Shown one piece after another: positions 18,072 through 27,048 of a DNA stretch of 64,000 nt. The notes beneath the pieces are model-generated. The model searched no databases. It was not told where the DNA came from and saw nothing but the letters and a program-made list of their open reading frames with translations. The translations under genes were made by a program, and so were the position numbers. Numbering within the stretch: the stretch's first letter is position 1; each line of letters starts with the position of its first letter. The DNA comes from Capnocytophaga canimorsus (GTDB lineage Bacteria; Bacteroidota; Bacteroidia; Flavobacteriales; Flavobacteriaceae), in assembly GCF_002302565.1 (NCBI RefSeq), contig NZ_CP022382.1, positions 629,001-693,000 of the forward strand, given 5' to 3'.

Positions 18072-18254
18072 AATTTTGTAACTTTGTGATTAGTTACAAC
18101 AACAGAGATAAAGCATTGATTTCGCCTCTGGTTGTAAATTGCTTTCAATTTTCCGTAACTTTGTGATTAGTTACAACTAATTCGGTATCAAAACTACTTA
18201 AGTTGGCGTTGTAAATTGCTTTCAATTTTCCGTAACTTTGTGATTAGTTACAAC
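18054..18254 (+). CRISPR. Type II-C CRISPR array, 2 spacers, 2 intact and 1 degenerate repeat
   Basis: Two identical 47-bp repeats lie at 18131-18177 and 18208-18254, beginning GTTGTAAATTGCTTTC and ending GATTAGTTACAAC. A third at 18054-18100 keeps only the 3' half (TTGTAACTTTG to ACAAC). Both spacers are exactly 30 bp (18101-18130 and 18178-18207). The repeat 5' end is complementary to the tracrRNA anti-repeat at 24658-24673, so crRNA must be transcribed on the plus strand as spacer followed by repeat. The array is convergent with cas2 and separated from it by a bidirectional terminator. At two spacers it is very short for a locus with a complete cas gene set. Confidence 0.95.
18132..18163 (+). 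promoter_or_regulatory. Promoter embedded in CRISPR repeat 2
   Basis: TTG (18132-18134), 21 nt, TAACTTTG (18156-18163) matches the flavobacterial consensus. The expected start lies in the last 5-10 nt of the repeat, directly before the next spacer. The same elements occur at 18209-18240 in repeat 3. The degenerate repeat 1 keeps only the -7 box (18079-18086). Confidence 0.6.
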
Positions 18255-18257
18255 CTC

Positions 18258-18298
18258 AAAAAATAATCCTCTGTCTGTCAGAGGATTATTTTTATTTT
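18258..18298. terminator. Bidirectional terminator between CRISPR array and cas2
   Basis: AAAAATAATCCTCTG pairs perfectly with CAGAGGATTATTTTT around TCTGT, with T-rich flanks. It ends array transcription and the cas operon. Confidence 0.85.
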
Positions 18299-18366
18299 TA
18301 GAAATAAAAAATTGAGCAAAAAAAGAATAAATCGGGCTGAGTAAATCCATTTTTTTCATTCTATTT

Positions 18367-19595
<1,229 letters not shown>

Positions 19596-19601
19596 AGGTT
19601 T

Positions 19602-20307
19602 CTATTTTTTAATCTCGAAAACACCATCTCTTTCTAAATCAATGAAACCTCCTTCGTAGCCACACTCCCCCATTCTTGGTGAATTTACAACAGGCATAGA
19701 AGCATAATCTAAAAAACCTTCACATTCTTTTTCGTGAATTTCAGCACAAGATTCACAGAAAAAATGAGACTGGTCTTCATACAAATGAGCCACGCACAAA
19801 TGAACAGCTGGAAGTTTTTTACATTTTTGACAATAAATTTCTAAAGGTTCATTTCTGCTCAAAAGCAAAACTTTACTTTTTACCCCCATAGGATATTCTT
19901 CTTCCACCTTTATTTGGAGATCTGTTGTAGAACCAAAATCATACTCATATTCCAATACATCACCTTTATTTAAGGCGTCTTTAAGTTTTTTGGACATTCC
20001 TAATTTTCCTCCCCCCTTATACGCAAAAGCACTCAAATGACCGCAACAATCCAACCAAATATCCCTCAAAAAACGATCTACTTTCTTCATCGTAGTCTCT
20101 CCATCTACCAACAGATAAAGAAAATAATTGGAATTTTTGTAATTAGGATAAGTAAATATCTTTAACAAATATGATTTTTTATCCTGATCACTTTCCGTTT
20201 TTGACAATTCTTTTAAATGCTTTTTAAGGTGGGTATTGATGTTACTTTTAGCAACCAACTCTTCACAAAAAAAAGCATTTTCCTGTGATATTCAATTCTG
20301 CACTCAT
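19602..20307 (-). CDS. C2H2 zinc finger + pRiA4b-ORF3-like protein in the cas operon, frameshifted
   Basis: In the current sequence an open frame runs from 20258 (TTG) to 19602. The natural start is probably the ATG at 20307, 11 nt after the cas9 stop. From it one reads MSAELNITGKCFF, then a stop, because the T8 run (minus strand, 20274-20267) has one T too many. With seven T the frame continues as CFFCEELVAKSNINTHLKKH, a C-x2-C-x11-H-x3-H zinc finger, into the downstream frame. Next comes a pRiA4b-ORF3-like domain (YFLYLLVDGETTMKKVDRFL, CGHLSAF, EYEYDFGST), then a Cys-rich module (YCQKC, FCESC, HEKEC) and a C-terminal PRMGECGYEGG. The intact protein would have about 234 residues. Function is unknown. 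Spacing to cas9 (11 nt) and cas1 (6 nt) shows it is a member of the operon. Confidence 0.8.
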
Positions 20308-20318
20308 TATTTTGATTT

Positions 20319-23300
20319 TTATCTTTTTATTACTTTAACAATATTTCCTAAACGGTCTATTTCGAGTTTAAAACAGTTTTCTTTTATCGATCTACCTTCT
20401 ACGGTTTCATAGCAATTTTGAGAACCAAATTCAACATCTTTTTTAATAATATCCGCAATAGTATGCTTAATAAAATATATTTGTTTTTTACTAAACTTTT
20501 GCACTACATAAATATTTTTACCTCTCTCTTTTAAATCTCCCCAATACTGATTGTATAAAGGGCTTTCTTTATCTAAAATTACCTCTTCATTTTCATTAGG
20601 CAAATACACAAAGTCCCCTTGTTTTAAGGTGAATAGTAATTTTGCTTTATTCCTTTCTTCAAAATATTGTCTAAATAACAAATCTTTATCAAAAGTTTTT
20701 TTGTCAGGGGCATTTCTAAATTCTTCTTTTAAAAAATTTGTAGCATCAAAAAATGATATGATATCATATAATCTTTTTATTTGTGATGTTTTCTTAGTTT
20801 TTATTTCCCCCTCCATCACAGCAAAAAGGTAATTGTCTCCCGTTTTTACATACAATTTTTCATTAAATGCTTTTTCTCTATCTAATTTTTGTAAAGACAA
20901 ATCCTCTTCATCTTTTTTCTTTTTATTTTTAGAAGGATCTTTATAATAGATTTTTACAGTAGAAATCGGGGTATGAGGTTTCAATTCTCCTTTTTCATTT
21001 CTGTATTGTGCCAATTTATTATTCAAATCCATAATTCCTTCTGCTGAAAAAGCTTCCTCTTTTTTATTATTATACTCTTTCAGATGATTTGCTATAAATC
21101 CACTTAAAAAAGGACTAACTATTTTTTGAATATTTTTTTCGGTTGCAAATTTTTTTCCCGAAAATTTTGTTAAAGGAATTCTGTAGGCTTCTTTTCCTTG
21201 CGAAATTCCATACAGTGTTCCTTCATGCAATTGTCCACGAAGTTTTATTTGCCTATCCCCTGCCTTATTGTATTGCAATAGAAGTTTATCTTTAGGTTTA
21301 TGTGAGATGATAATTTCCTTCAATTTTTGTTCTACTTGTTCTGGAAAACCTTTCCAAGGCATTTCAATAGCTCTAAATTTATCTATTTGCGTAAAAATTT
21401 CCCTTCTATCCTTTTCTGGTAAACTTAAAATTTCTTCCAACAATTCAGAATTAGAACCCTCAAAATTAGGCATAAATTCAGACTTATGTTTAACAAGCCA
21501 ATCTTGCAAAACTTTATTTAAGTCATTCAATCTTTTTATATGAGCAGGTTCCGTACAAGCCACTATAAGTGCATCAATGGCGTGATGACGATGGTCTATT
21601 CTCTTGCTCCATCCTTTAATGATAAGTTTATTTTTTTTATATCTTATGTAGTTTTCTTTGTATTCTTTTATAAACTCTTCTTTTGTAAGCTCTTGGTCTT
21701 CAAATAAAATCTCTTTTTCTTCGTATTCTTTTTTACGAGAATCAAAGTCTTTTTTGTAGTTATCATATTCTGATTCCAAAAATTTTTCACTCTCTAATAG
21801 AGCTTCATATCTTTCTTTTAAAAGTAATTTAAACTTATCTGTTAGTCCCCAATGATTTCTAAGGTAATCTGTTATACTCCCTGTGGTTGTCTTAACATTT
21901 TCGTTCCCTACAATTTTGTTTAATTCTTCTTTTACTCTAATTGCAATATACTGAGTATCTTTTATTTGTCGCTGCACTGGATCTTCTGGGATAGAAGTTG
22001 CCAACAAATTTTTACGCTTTACCCCTGAAAAATATTCATTTACATGAGCTATAAATTGTTCTTTTGTAAAAATAGAATACTTCAAAGAACCTACTTCAAA
22101 ATACTCCATTGCTGTTCTGTTTGCTTTTTCTTGATTTACAGACTTTTCAGAAATAACTTTATTTGTAAAAGAATCATCAAAATATCTAGATATGGGGATA
22201 ATATGGTCTACATCATATTTTTCTTTGTCAAACAAATCTGAAAGAGGAATCGGCTGCCCTGTATAAGGAGATAAATGTCTCTGTGCCTCCCAAAGTTTTA
22301 CTTTTTCTATATTAGCTAAAGACAATTCTTTTTTGTTTTTTACAAGTGTTTCCTTTATTTTATTGTTTATCGTTTGATTATCTTTGTTCCTTTTATGGAT
22401 TGTAGCTCGTTCTTTTGCACTATTTTTTAAATCTCTTGCTAGTTCTACTCTTATTTCATTAGGCTTTATACCATAATTTTTCCAAATATCTCTTATAAGA
22501 ACAAGTGCTTCATTGATTATTTGCTCTACTAAAGGATTTCTTAAGTCTCCTTGTTTTAATAGGTTAATCTCTTTGTAACTTTTATATAACTCATCGTGTG
22601 AATATTCTTTAGCGGTATGTTTATCATACACAAGAATAGTTGCAATAGAGTTTCCTACCCCCCCTTCCGAAAGAACGGATTGATTATTGTCTAAATAAGT
22701 TTGAGCTGCTTTTGCAAAAGGATCTTCTACATTTTCATTGAGAAGTTTTAAAATTTTAGATTGTAATTGTTGTGAAAAATCATTATTAAAATACTTTCCT
22801 GCCCTTACCAAAGGTAAAATTCTCTCTATCGCTTTAAGACTTAAACTAGAATAAGCTCTCGCAAATTTTATTTTCGATATTTTAATAGCAATCTCCTCGG
22901 CATTATCATCCACAATATTATTACCATATTTATTAATAAATTCTAAGACCTTGGAAGTTCTGTCACTCGTCAAATCATATTCATTTCCTTTTTCATTGTA
23001 AAGAATATTCCACAGTTCTATTTGCCTATTTATAGAATCAAGTCCTAGTACATCCCACAATTTACCCAAGCTTTTTTGAAGTTGTAATTTAGTTTCATTT
23101 CCTTTTAGCTTATCTTTAGGATTCATTCCATTCAAAAAGTCAATTCCCTCCCTCAAATCAAACTCTGCTTTTAATTTCTTGAAAATCGCAGAAAAAGTGA
23201 TTTCTTTTTTATTTTGTAACTCTTCAAAAATCCATTCTTTCAAAGCTGTCGGAATAGGTCTATCAATATACTTATACTTTTTTTCTCCTTTTCTATTCGT

Positions 23301-24566
23301 TCCTGCCTCTATCTTGGTATTAACAATCAACTTGTTAATTTGTTCCCAAACTTTATATTCTTGAAAAACAGGATGGCTTTTGGCAATAGCTTTTTCATTA
23401 GGCTCATATCTACAATCTGAAATCAAATGAGACTGATCTTTCAGCTCTCTCTGATAAAAAACAACTTGATTTTTTATTATATATTTCAATCCTTTTTCAA
23501 GTCCCAATTCACGATATTTCTTTTGACTTTCTTTTTCCCCTGGAAAGATAAATGATACTATTTCTATCAATGTCTTCTTGTCAAGGTTTTCCAAAAATGG
23601 ATAATGTTTCACTTGTTCATTCCAAATGGCTTCAAATTCAGACTCATATCTAGCTCTAAGAATCGTATTGTTTCTAATTTTAGCCCATCGGTTTTCTTTG
23701 AGAAGTTCCAATAGAAACTCCGAAATATAGAATTCTCTCCCCATCTCTTTAGATTTTTCTTTGAGTTGGTTTTCTATATTTTCCATTTTCTTTCTCCAAT
23801 TTGTTTTATTGGGAAGTTTTATGGTTATTGTATCTCCTGATTTACTTGCACTAATATTAATCAGAAGTTCTAAAGAATCTCCTACTTTTATATTTTCTAA
23901 AAATGTACTCCCTTCAAAATTTTCTTCTTCTGTTTCTACTATTATTGCTCTCCTATTTAGTTTTTTATTTTTAAAAATTTCTTCCTGAGGTTCACCTAAA
24001 AAAACGATTTTAGAAAAAGCTATAAAACTTTTATTTTTCTTATCCTTGCTTTGTTCTTCATCAAAAATGTCTTCCTTTTCAGGTTCAAGACTACCTCCCG
24101 CATAGCCTCTAAGTTGGTTATACTTATAAATAATTTTACCTAAATCTTCTAAGCCTACTTTTTCAGTCAAAGCTTTAACTCTAAGACTTACCAAATCAAA
24201 AACTGTAAGCTGTTCCTGTTTTTTGCTTATAGATAAAATTGTGATTTTGTCTATTTTATTAGGATCTGAAAAATCTTCTTTTAACTTTATTTGACTAGGC
24301 AACATATCTAACTTCTGTAAGATATAAATCAGTTTATTTCTTCTTTGCTTATACCTTTTATTAAGTCGCCTTGCTCCTCTATTAGTCCTTCTGTCAGCAT
24401 TTTTGGTTTGTGCTTGACCTTGCTCAAATTTGCTTAATTCCGCTCCCATGGGAACAATTCTGCTTCCCATTCCAATGATTTTTCCGTATTTTTCTTCGAT
24501 ATTTCTTTCAATCAACGCCCAACCGATAGAGTTGGTCCCCAAATCGAGACCTAGTATGTGTTTCAT
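20319..24566 (-). CDS. cas9: CRISPR-associated endonuclease Cas9 (type II-C)
   Basis: RNA-guided DNA endonuclease. The ATG at 24566 (MKHILGLDLGTNSIGWAL) is preferred over a TTG 21 nt upstream, giving 1415 residues. In order: RuvC-I with D8; the Arg-rich bridge helix (about 45-85, ADRRTNRGARRLNKRYKQRR); a REC lobe; RuvC-II (VELARDL, E708); HNH (YDVDHIIPISRYFDDSF, H788); RuvC-III (HHAIDALIVA, H995, D998); and a C-terminal WED/PAM-interacting part. All five catalytic residues are present. No csn2 or cas4 is nearby, and the order cas9-x-cas1-cas2 fits II-C. The length is at the long end for II-C, as often in Bacteroidota. Promoter and tracrRNA lie divergently upstream. Confidence 0.97.
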   Translation of the reverse strand: MKHILGLDLGTNSIGWALIERNIEEKYGKIIGMGSRIVPMGAELSKFEQGQAQTKNADRRTNRGARRLNKRYKQRRNKLIYILQKLDMLPSQIKLKEDFSDPNKIDKITILSISKKQEQLTVFDLVSLRVKALTEKVGLEDLGKIIYKYNQLRGYAGGSLEPEKEDIFDEEQSKDKKNKSFIAFSKIVFLGEPQEEIFKNKKLNRRAIIVETEEENFEGSTFLENIKVGDSLELLINISASKSGDTITIKLPNKTNWRKKMENIENQLKEKSKEMGREFYISEFLLELLKENRWAKIRNNTILRARYESEFEAIWNEQVKHYPFLENLDKKTLIEIVSFIFPGEKESQKKYRELGLEKGLKYIIKNQVVFYQRELKDQSHLISDCRYEPNEKAIAKSHPVFQEYKVWEQINKLIVNTKIEAGTNRKGEKKYKYIDRPIPTALKEWIFEELQNKKEITFSAIFKKLKAEFDLREGIDFLNGMNPKDKLKGNETKLQLQKSLGKLWDVLGLDSINRQIELWNILYNEKGNEYDLTSDRTSKVLEFINKYGNNIVDDNAEEIAIKISKIKFARAYSSLSLKAIERILPLVRAGKYFNNDFSQQLQSKILKLLNENVEDPFAKAAQTYLDNNQSVLSEGGVGNSIATILVYDKHTAKEYSHDELYKSYKEINLLKQGDLRNPLVEQIINEALVLIRDIWKNYGIKPNEIRVELARDLKNSAKERATIHKRNKDNQTINNKIKETLVKNKKELSLANIEKVKLWEAQRHLSPYTGQPIPLSDLFDKEKYDVDHIIPISRYFDDSFTNKVISEKSVNQEKANRTAMEYFEVGSLKYSIFTKEQFIAHVNEYFSGVKRKNLLATSIPEDPVQRQIKDTQYIAIRVKEELNKIVGNENVKTTTGSITDYLRNHWGLTDKFKLLLKERYEALLESEKFLESEYDNYKKDFDSRKKEYEEKEILFEDQELTKEEFIKEYKENYIRYKKNKLIIKGWSKRIDHRHHAIDALIVACTEPAHIKRLNDLNKVLQDWLVKHKSEFMPNFEGSNSELLEEILSLPEKDRREIFTQIDKFRAIEMPWKGFPEQVEQKLKEIIISHKPKDKLLLQYNKAGDRQIKLRGQLHEGTLYGISQGKEAYRIPLTKFSGKKFATEKNIQKIVSPFLSGFIANHLKEYNNKKEEAFSAEGIMDLNNKLAQYRNEKGELKPHTPISTVKIYYKDPSKNKKKKDEEDLSLQKLDREKAFNEKLYVKTGDNYLFAVMEGEIKTKKTSQIKRLYDIISFFDATNFLKEEFRNAPDKKTFDKDLLFRQYFEERNKAKLLFTLKQGDFVYLPNENEEVILDKESPLYNQYWGDLKERGKNIYVVQKFSKKQIYFIKHTIADIIKKDVEFGSQNCYETVEGRSIKENCFKLEIDRLGNIVKVIKR

Positions 24567-24622
24567 AGTTAATAGTTTAAAAATCAACGGGTATGAAAAT
24601 ACAAATAAAAAGTTAATTATTT

Positions 24623-24652
24623 TTGATATTCAATTATTTTTTTCTATCTTTG
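24623..24652 (+). promoter_or_regulatory. tracrRNA promoter
   Basis: TTG (within TTTTG), 19-nt spacer, TATCTTTG. This is a complete flavobacterial promoter whose expected start falls at about 24657, the first base of the anti-repeat. Confidence 0.75.
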
Positions 24653-24656
24653 CGGC

Positions 24657-24728
24657 AGAAAGCAATTTACAATAAGGATTATTCCGTTGTGAAAACATCT
24701 AGTGCCTCGCCTATCTGCGGGGCTTTTT
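24657..24728 (+). ncRNA. tracrRNA
   Basis: GAAAGCAATTTACAAT (24658-24673) pairs with nt 1-16 of the CRISPR repeat without mismatch (one G-U at the end). Then come the short hairpin GGATTATTCC, a linker (GTTGTGAAAACATCTAGT) and the terminator stem GCCTCGC/GCGGGGC followed by five T. About 72 nt in total. It is divergent from cas9, 91 bp from its ATG. RNA from here and crRNA would form the guide duplex cut by RNase III. Confidence 0.9.
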
Positions 24729-24745
24729 CTTAAAATCCTTTTTCA

Positions 24746-24753
24746 TATCTTTG
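24746..24753 (+). promoter_or_regulatory. -7 box of the endonuclease I gene
   Basis: TATCTTTG lies 22 bp before the ATG and 18 bp after the tracrRNA terminator. It is identical to the tracrRNA -7 box. Confidence 0.55.
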
Positions 24754-24775
24754 CAATGCAAACCATAAAATTGAT

Positions 24776-25804
24776 ATGAAAAATATTTTTTACTTTATAG
24801 TAATTTTTGCCATTGCTTGTAACAGCAATGAACAACAAAATAATCGAGCCCCTGAATCGTTTCGTGTTGAAAATACAATTGTAAACCAAGAAGTGGCTAC
24901 CATTTCGTGGAGCCAATCGGTTGACCCTGACGGCGATAATGTGCAATATATCATCGAGCTGGAAGGAAAAAACATCGCGACAATTAACCGATTAAACTAT
25001 ACATTCACTCATTTAACTCAAAACAAAACCTACCAAGGATTTGTCACAGCAACCGATGGCAAAGGAGGCAACACCAAAGTAGATTTTTCGTTTACTACTT
25101 CTTCAAATGGGAACACCTCTACCTCTTTTAATATTCCTTCTGAATTGAAATCTTATTACAAAGACGTTGATTTTTCCAAAAGAAACCAAGAACTACGCGA
25201 TGCACTCGCTACACTAACCATCGGCAAACACGCTACCTTTTTGAAATATCCTGAAAGACACGCTTATCTTTATAAAGCAGATCGTTCACAAGACAATGAA
25301 AATCAGGTAGTACTATTATATACAGGAGAGAAACGTTATTGGAAGGAGTACGAAGGAAGTAATTATCACCCACAAACTTTCAATACTGAACACGTGTATC
25401 CAAGATCAAAAATAGAAAGCACCGCCCAGGCTGACTTACATCATCTACGCGCTTGTGATACTAAGGTCAATAGCAATCGTGGTAATTTACCTTTCACTCA
25501 AGGACAAGGACAAGCAAGACAAATCGGGGGAGGTTGGTATCCTGGTGATGAATGGAAAGGCGATGTAGCCAGAATGGTACTCTACTTGAATATCAGATAC
25601 AACGAAAATATGGGAAGCGATATTTCAACAGGAAGTATAGAATTATTACTAAAATGGAACGCAGAAGACCCTGTTTCATACATCGAAAAAAATAGAAATA
25701 ACGTTATTGAAGCCGCACAAGGCAATCGTAATCCGTTTATTGACAATCCGTATTTGGCAACACTTATATGGGGCGAAAAAAGTGCTGAAAATTGCTGGAA
25801 ATAA
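24776..25804 (+). CDS. Lipoprotein endonuclease I with fibronectin-III-like domain
   Basis: Lipoprotein signal (FAIAC, Cys15). A fibronectin-III-like or cadherin-like domain covers about residues 25-110 (VDPDGDNVQYIIELEGK). The endonuclease I (EndA/NucM) domain runs from about 125 to 340. Its beta-beta-alpha-metal site shows NTEHVYPRS (H206), then DLHHLRACD, NSNRGNLPF and a KGDVARMVLYLNIRY helix. Such secreted DNases degrade extracellular DNA for nutrients or to escape neutrophil traps. It is adjacent to the CRISPR locus, but both the tracrRNA terminator and its own promoter intervene, so a functional link is not implied. It is convergent with the permease gene, 5 bp apart. Confidence 0.88.
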   Translation: MKNIFYFIVIFAIACNSNEQQNNRAPESFRVENTIVNQEVATISWSQSVDPDGDNVQYIIELEGKNIATINRLNYTFTHLTQNKTYQGFVTATDGKGGNTKVDFSFTTSSNGNTSTSFNIPSELKSYYKDVDFSKRNQELRDALATLTIGKHATFLKYPERHAYLYKADRSQDNENQVVLLYTGEKRYWKEYEGSNYHPQTFNTEHVYPRSKIESTAQADLHHLRACDTKVNSNRGNLPFTQGQGQARQIGGGWYPGDEWKGDVARMVLYLNIRYNENMGSDISTGSIELLLKWNAEDPVSYIEKNRNNVIEAAQGNRNPFIDNPYLATLIWGEKSAENCWK

Positions 25805-25809
25805 AACAT

Positions 25810-27048
25810 TTATGAAAATTTCATTGTTTTGGCAGGAGAAATTTTAGCAACAATATAAGTGGGTAGTAACAATATCAATAAGCAGATTATCAGTACTCCT
25901 ACATTCAAAATAACAATAGTTAAAGGATGGATATCTATGGGAACTTGTGAAACATAATAGGTGTTAGGATCTAATTTTATAAAGCCATATTTATGTTGTA
26001 AATATAACAATATTAGCCCTATAACATTACCAAAAAATAATCCTAAGGAAATGATGTAAGCAGCGTTGAATAAAAATATCTTCCGAATGCTTTTGTTGGA
26101 AGCTCCCAAACTTTTCAAAATCCCTATCATTGGTGTTTTTTCCAGAATTAAGACGAGAATAGCTGTTATCATATTAAATCCGCCAACGATAACCATAATA
26201 ATGATAATCAGATATATATTAAAGTCGAACATTCCGAGCCATTCAAAAATAAAAGGAAATTTCTGTACGATGGTTTGAGTATCCAACGTGGAGAGGGTTT
26301 GCTCATAAATTTGTTGCCCTATGATTTCTATTTGGTCAAAATCATCTATAAATACCTCAAAACCACCCACTTCATCATTTTGCCAACGATTGATACGCTG
26401 AATTTGCCTCAAATCGGTAAAAAGATATAGTGCATCAAAATCTTGAAATCCGCTACTGTAAAGTGCTGAAATTTTAAAATTACGCTGATTAGGCATTTGT
26501 GAATTTTCATCTTTAAGAAATAAGGTATTGCAAAAATCGCCTAATTGTAATCCTAATCTGTTGGCTAAATATTCGGAAATAATAATTTCATTACTAATTT
26601 CATCGGATTTAAAATCAGGGATTTGACCTGAGGTGATATATTGGCGAAAATTATCCCAATTATAATCTGCTCCTACCCCTTTAGCTATGATGGACTCGAA
26701 CGTATTTTCGGTACGAATAATCCCTCCTTTTGATGCTACGGCTTGAATGTGTTTCACCTGAGGAATATCTGAAAAATTAGGATAAAAATCTTGATGTATC
26801 GAAACAGGTTTTACCGACACTTCCGAATGGTTAGCATCATACTTAAAAATCTGGATATGACCATTAAAGGTGGTTATTTTTTCACGAATTTTTTGTTGTA
26901 AGCCTCCTCCTGTAGCAATGGCAATGAGCATAACCACAATCCCTAAAGCAATGGCAGCCACAGCCATTTTGATAATCGGAGAAGATACTGTATCTTTATC
27001 CTTTCTAAAGAAAATAATTCGTTTCGCTATGAAATATTCAAAATTCAA
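25810..27048 (-). CDS. LolC/LolE-like ABC transporter permease
   Basis: FtsX/MacB-type permease: one N-terminal membrane segment (IIKMAVAAIALGIVVMLIAIA), a large periplasmic domain (about 60-270), then three C-terminal segments (YLIIIIMVIVGGFNMITAILVL to the end), with the family motif LKSLGASNKSIRKIF. It probably moves lipoproteins or other lipid cargo out of the inner membrane. The start is uncertain: no ATG fits. TTG at 27048 gives LNFEYFIAKRI, the usual N-terminus of the family. A longer TTG form would overlap the divergent gene. The ATPase is not nearby. Confidence 0.8.
   Translation of the reverse strand: MNFEYFIAKRIIFFRKDKDTVSSPIIKMAVAAIALGIVVMLIAIATGGGLQQKIREKITTFNGHIQIFKYDANHSEVSVKPVSIHQDFYPNFSDIPQVKHIQAVASKGGIIRTENTFESIIAKGVGADYNWDNFRQYITSGQIPDFKSDEISNEIIISEYLANRLGLQLGDFCNTLFLKDENSQMPNQRNFKISALYSSGFQDFDALYLFTDLRQIQRINRWQNDEVGGFEVFIDDFDQIEIIGQQIYEQTLSTLDTQTIVQKFPFIFEWLGMFDFNIYLIIIIMVIVGGFNMITAILVLILEKTPMIGILKSLGASNKSIRKIFLFNAAYIISLGLFFGNVIGLILLYLQHKYGFIKLDPNTYYVSQVPIDIHPLTIVILNVGVLIICLLILLLPTYIVAKISPAKTMKFS

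Noticed and set aside
26870..27028. Extended N-terminus of the NamZ-like gene
   Set aside because: The 53 extra residues mirror the opposite permease gene; the lipoprotein signal starts at the ATG at 27029.
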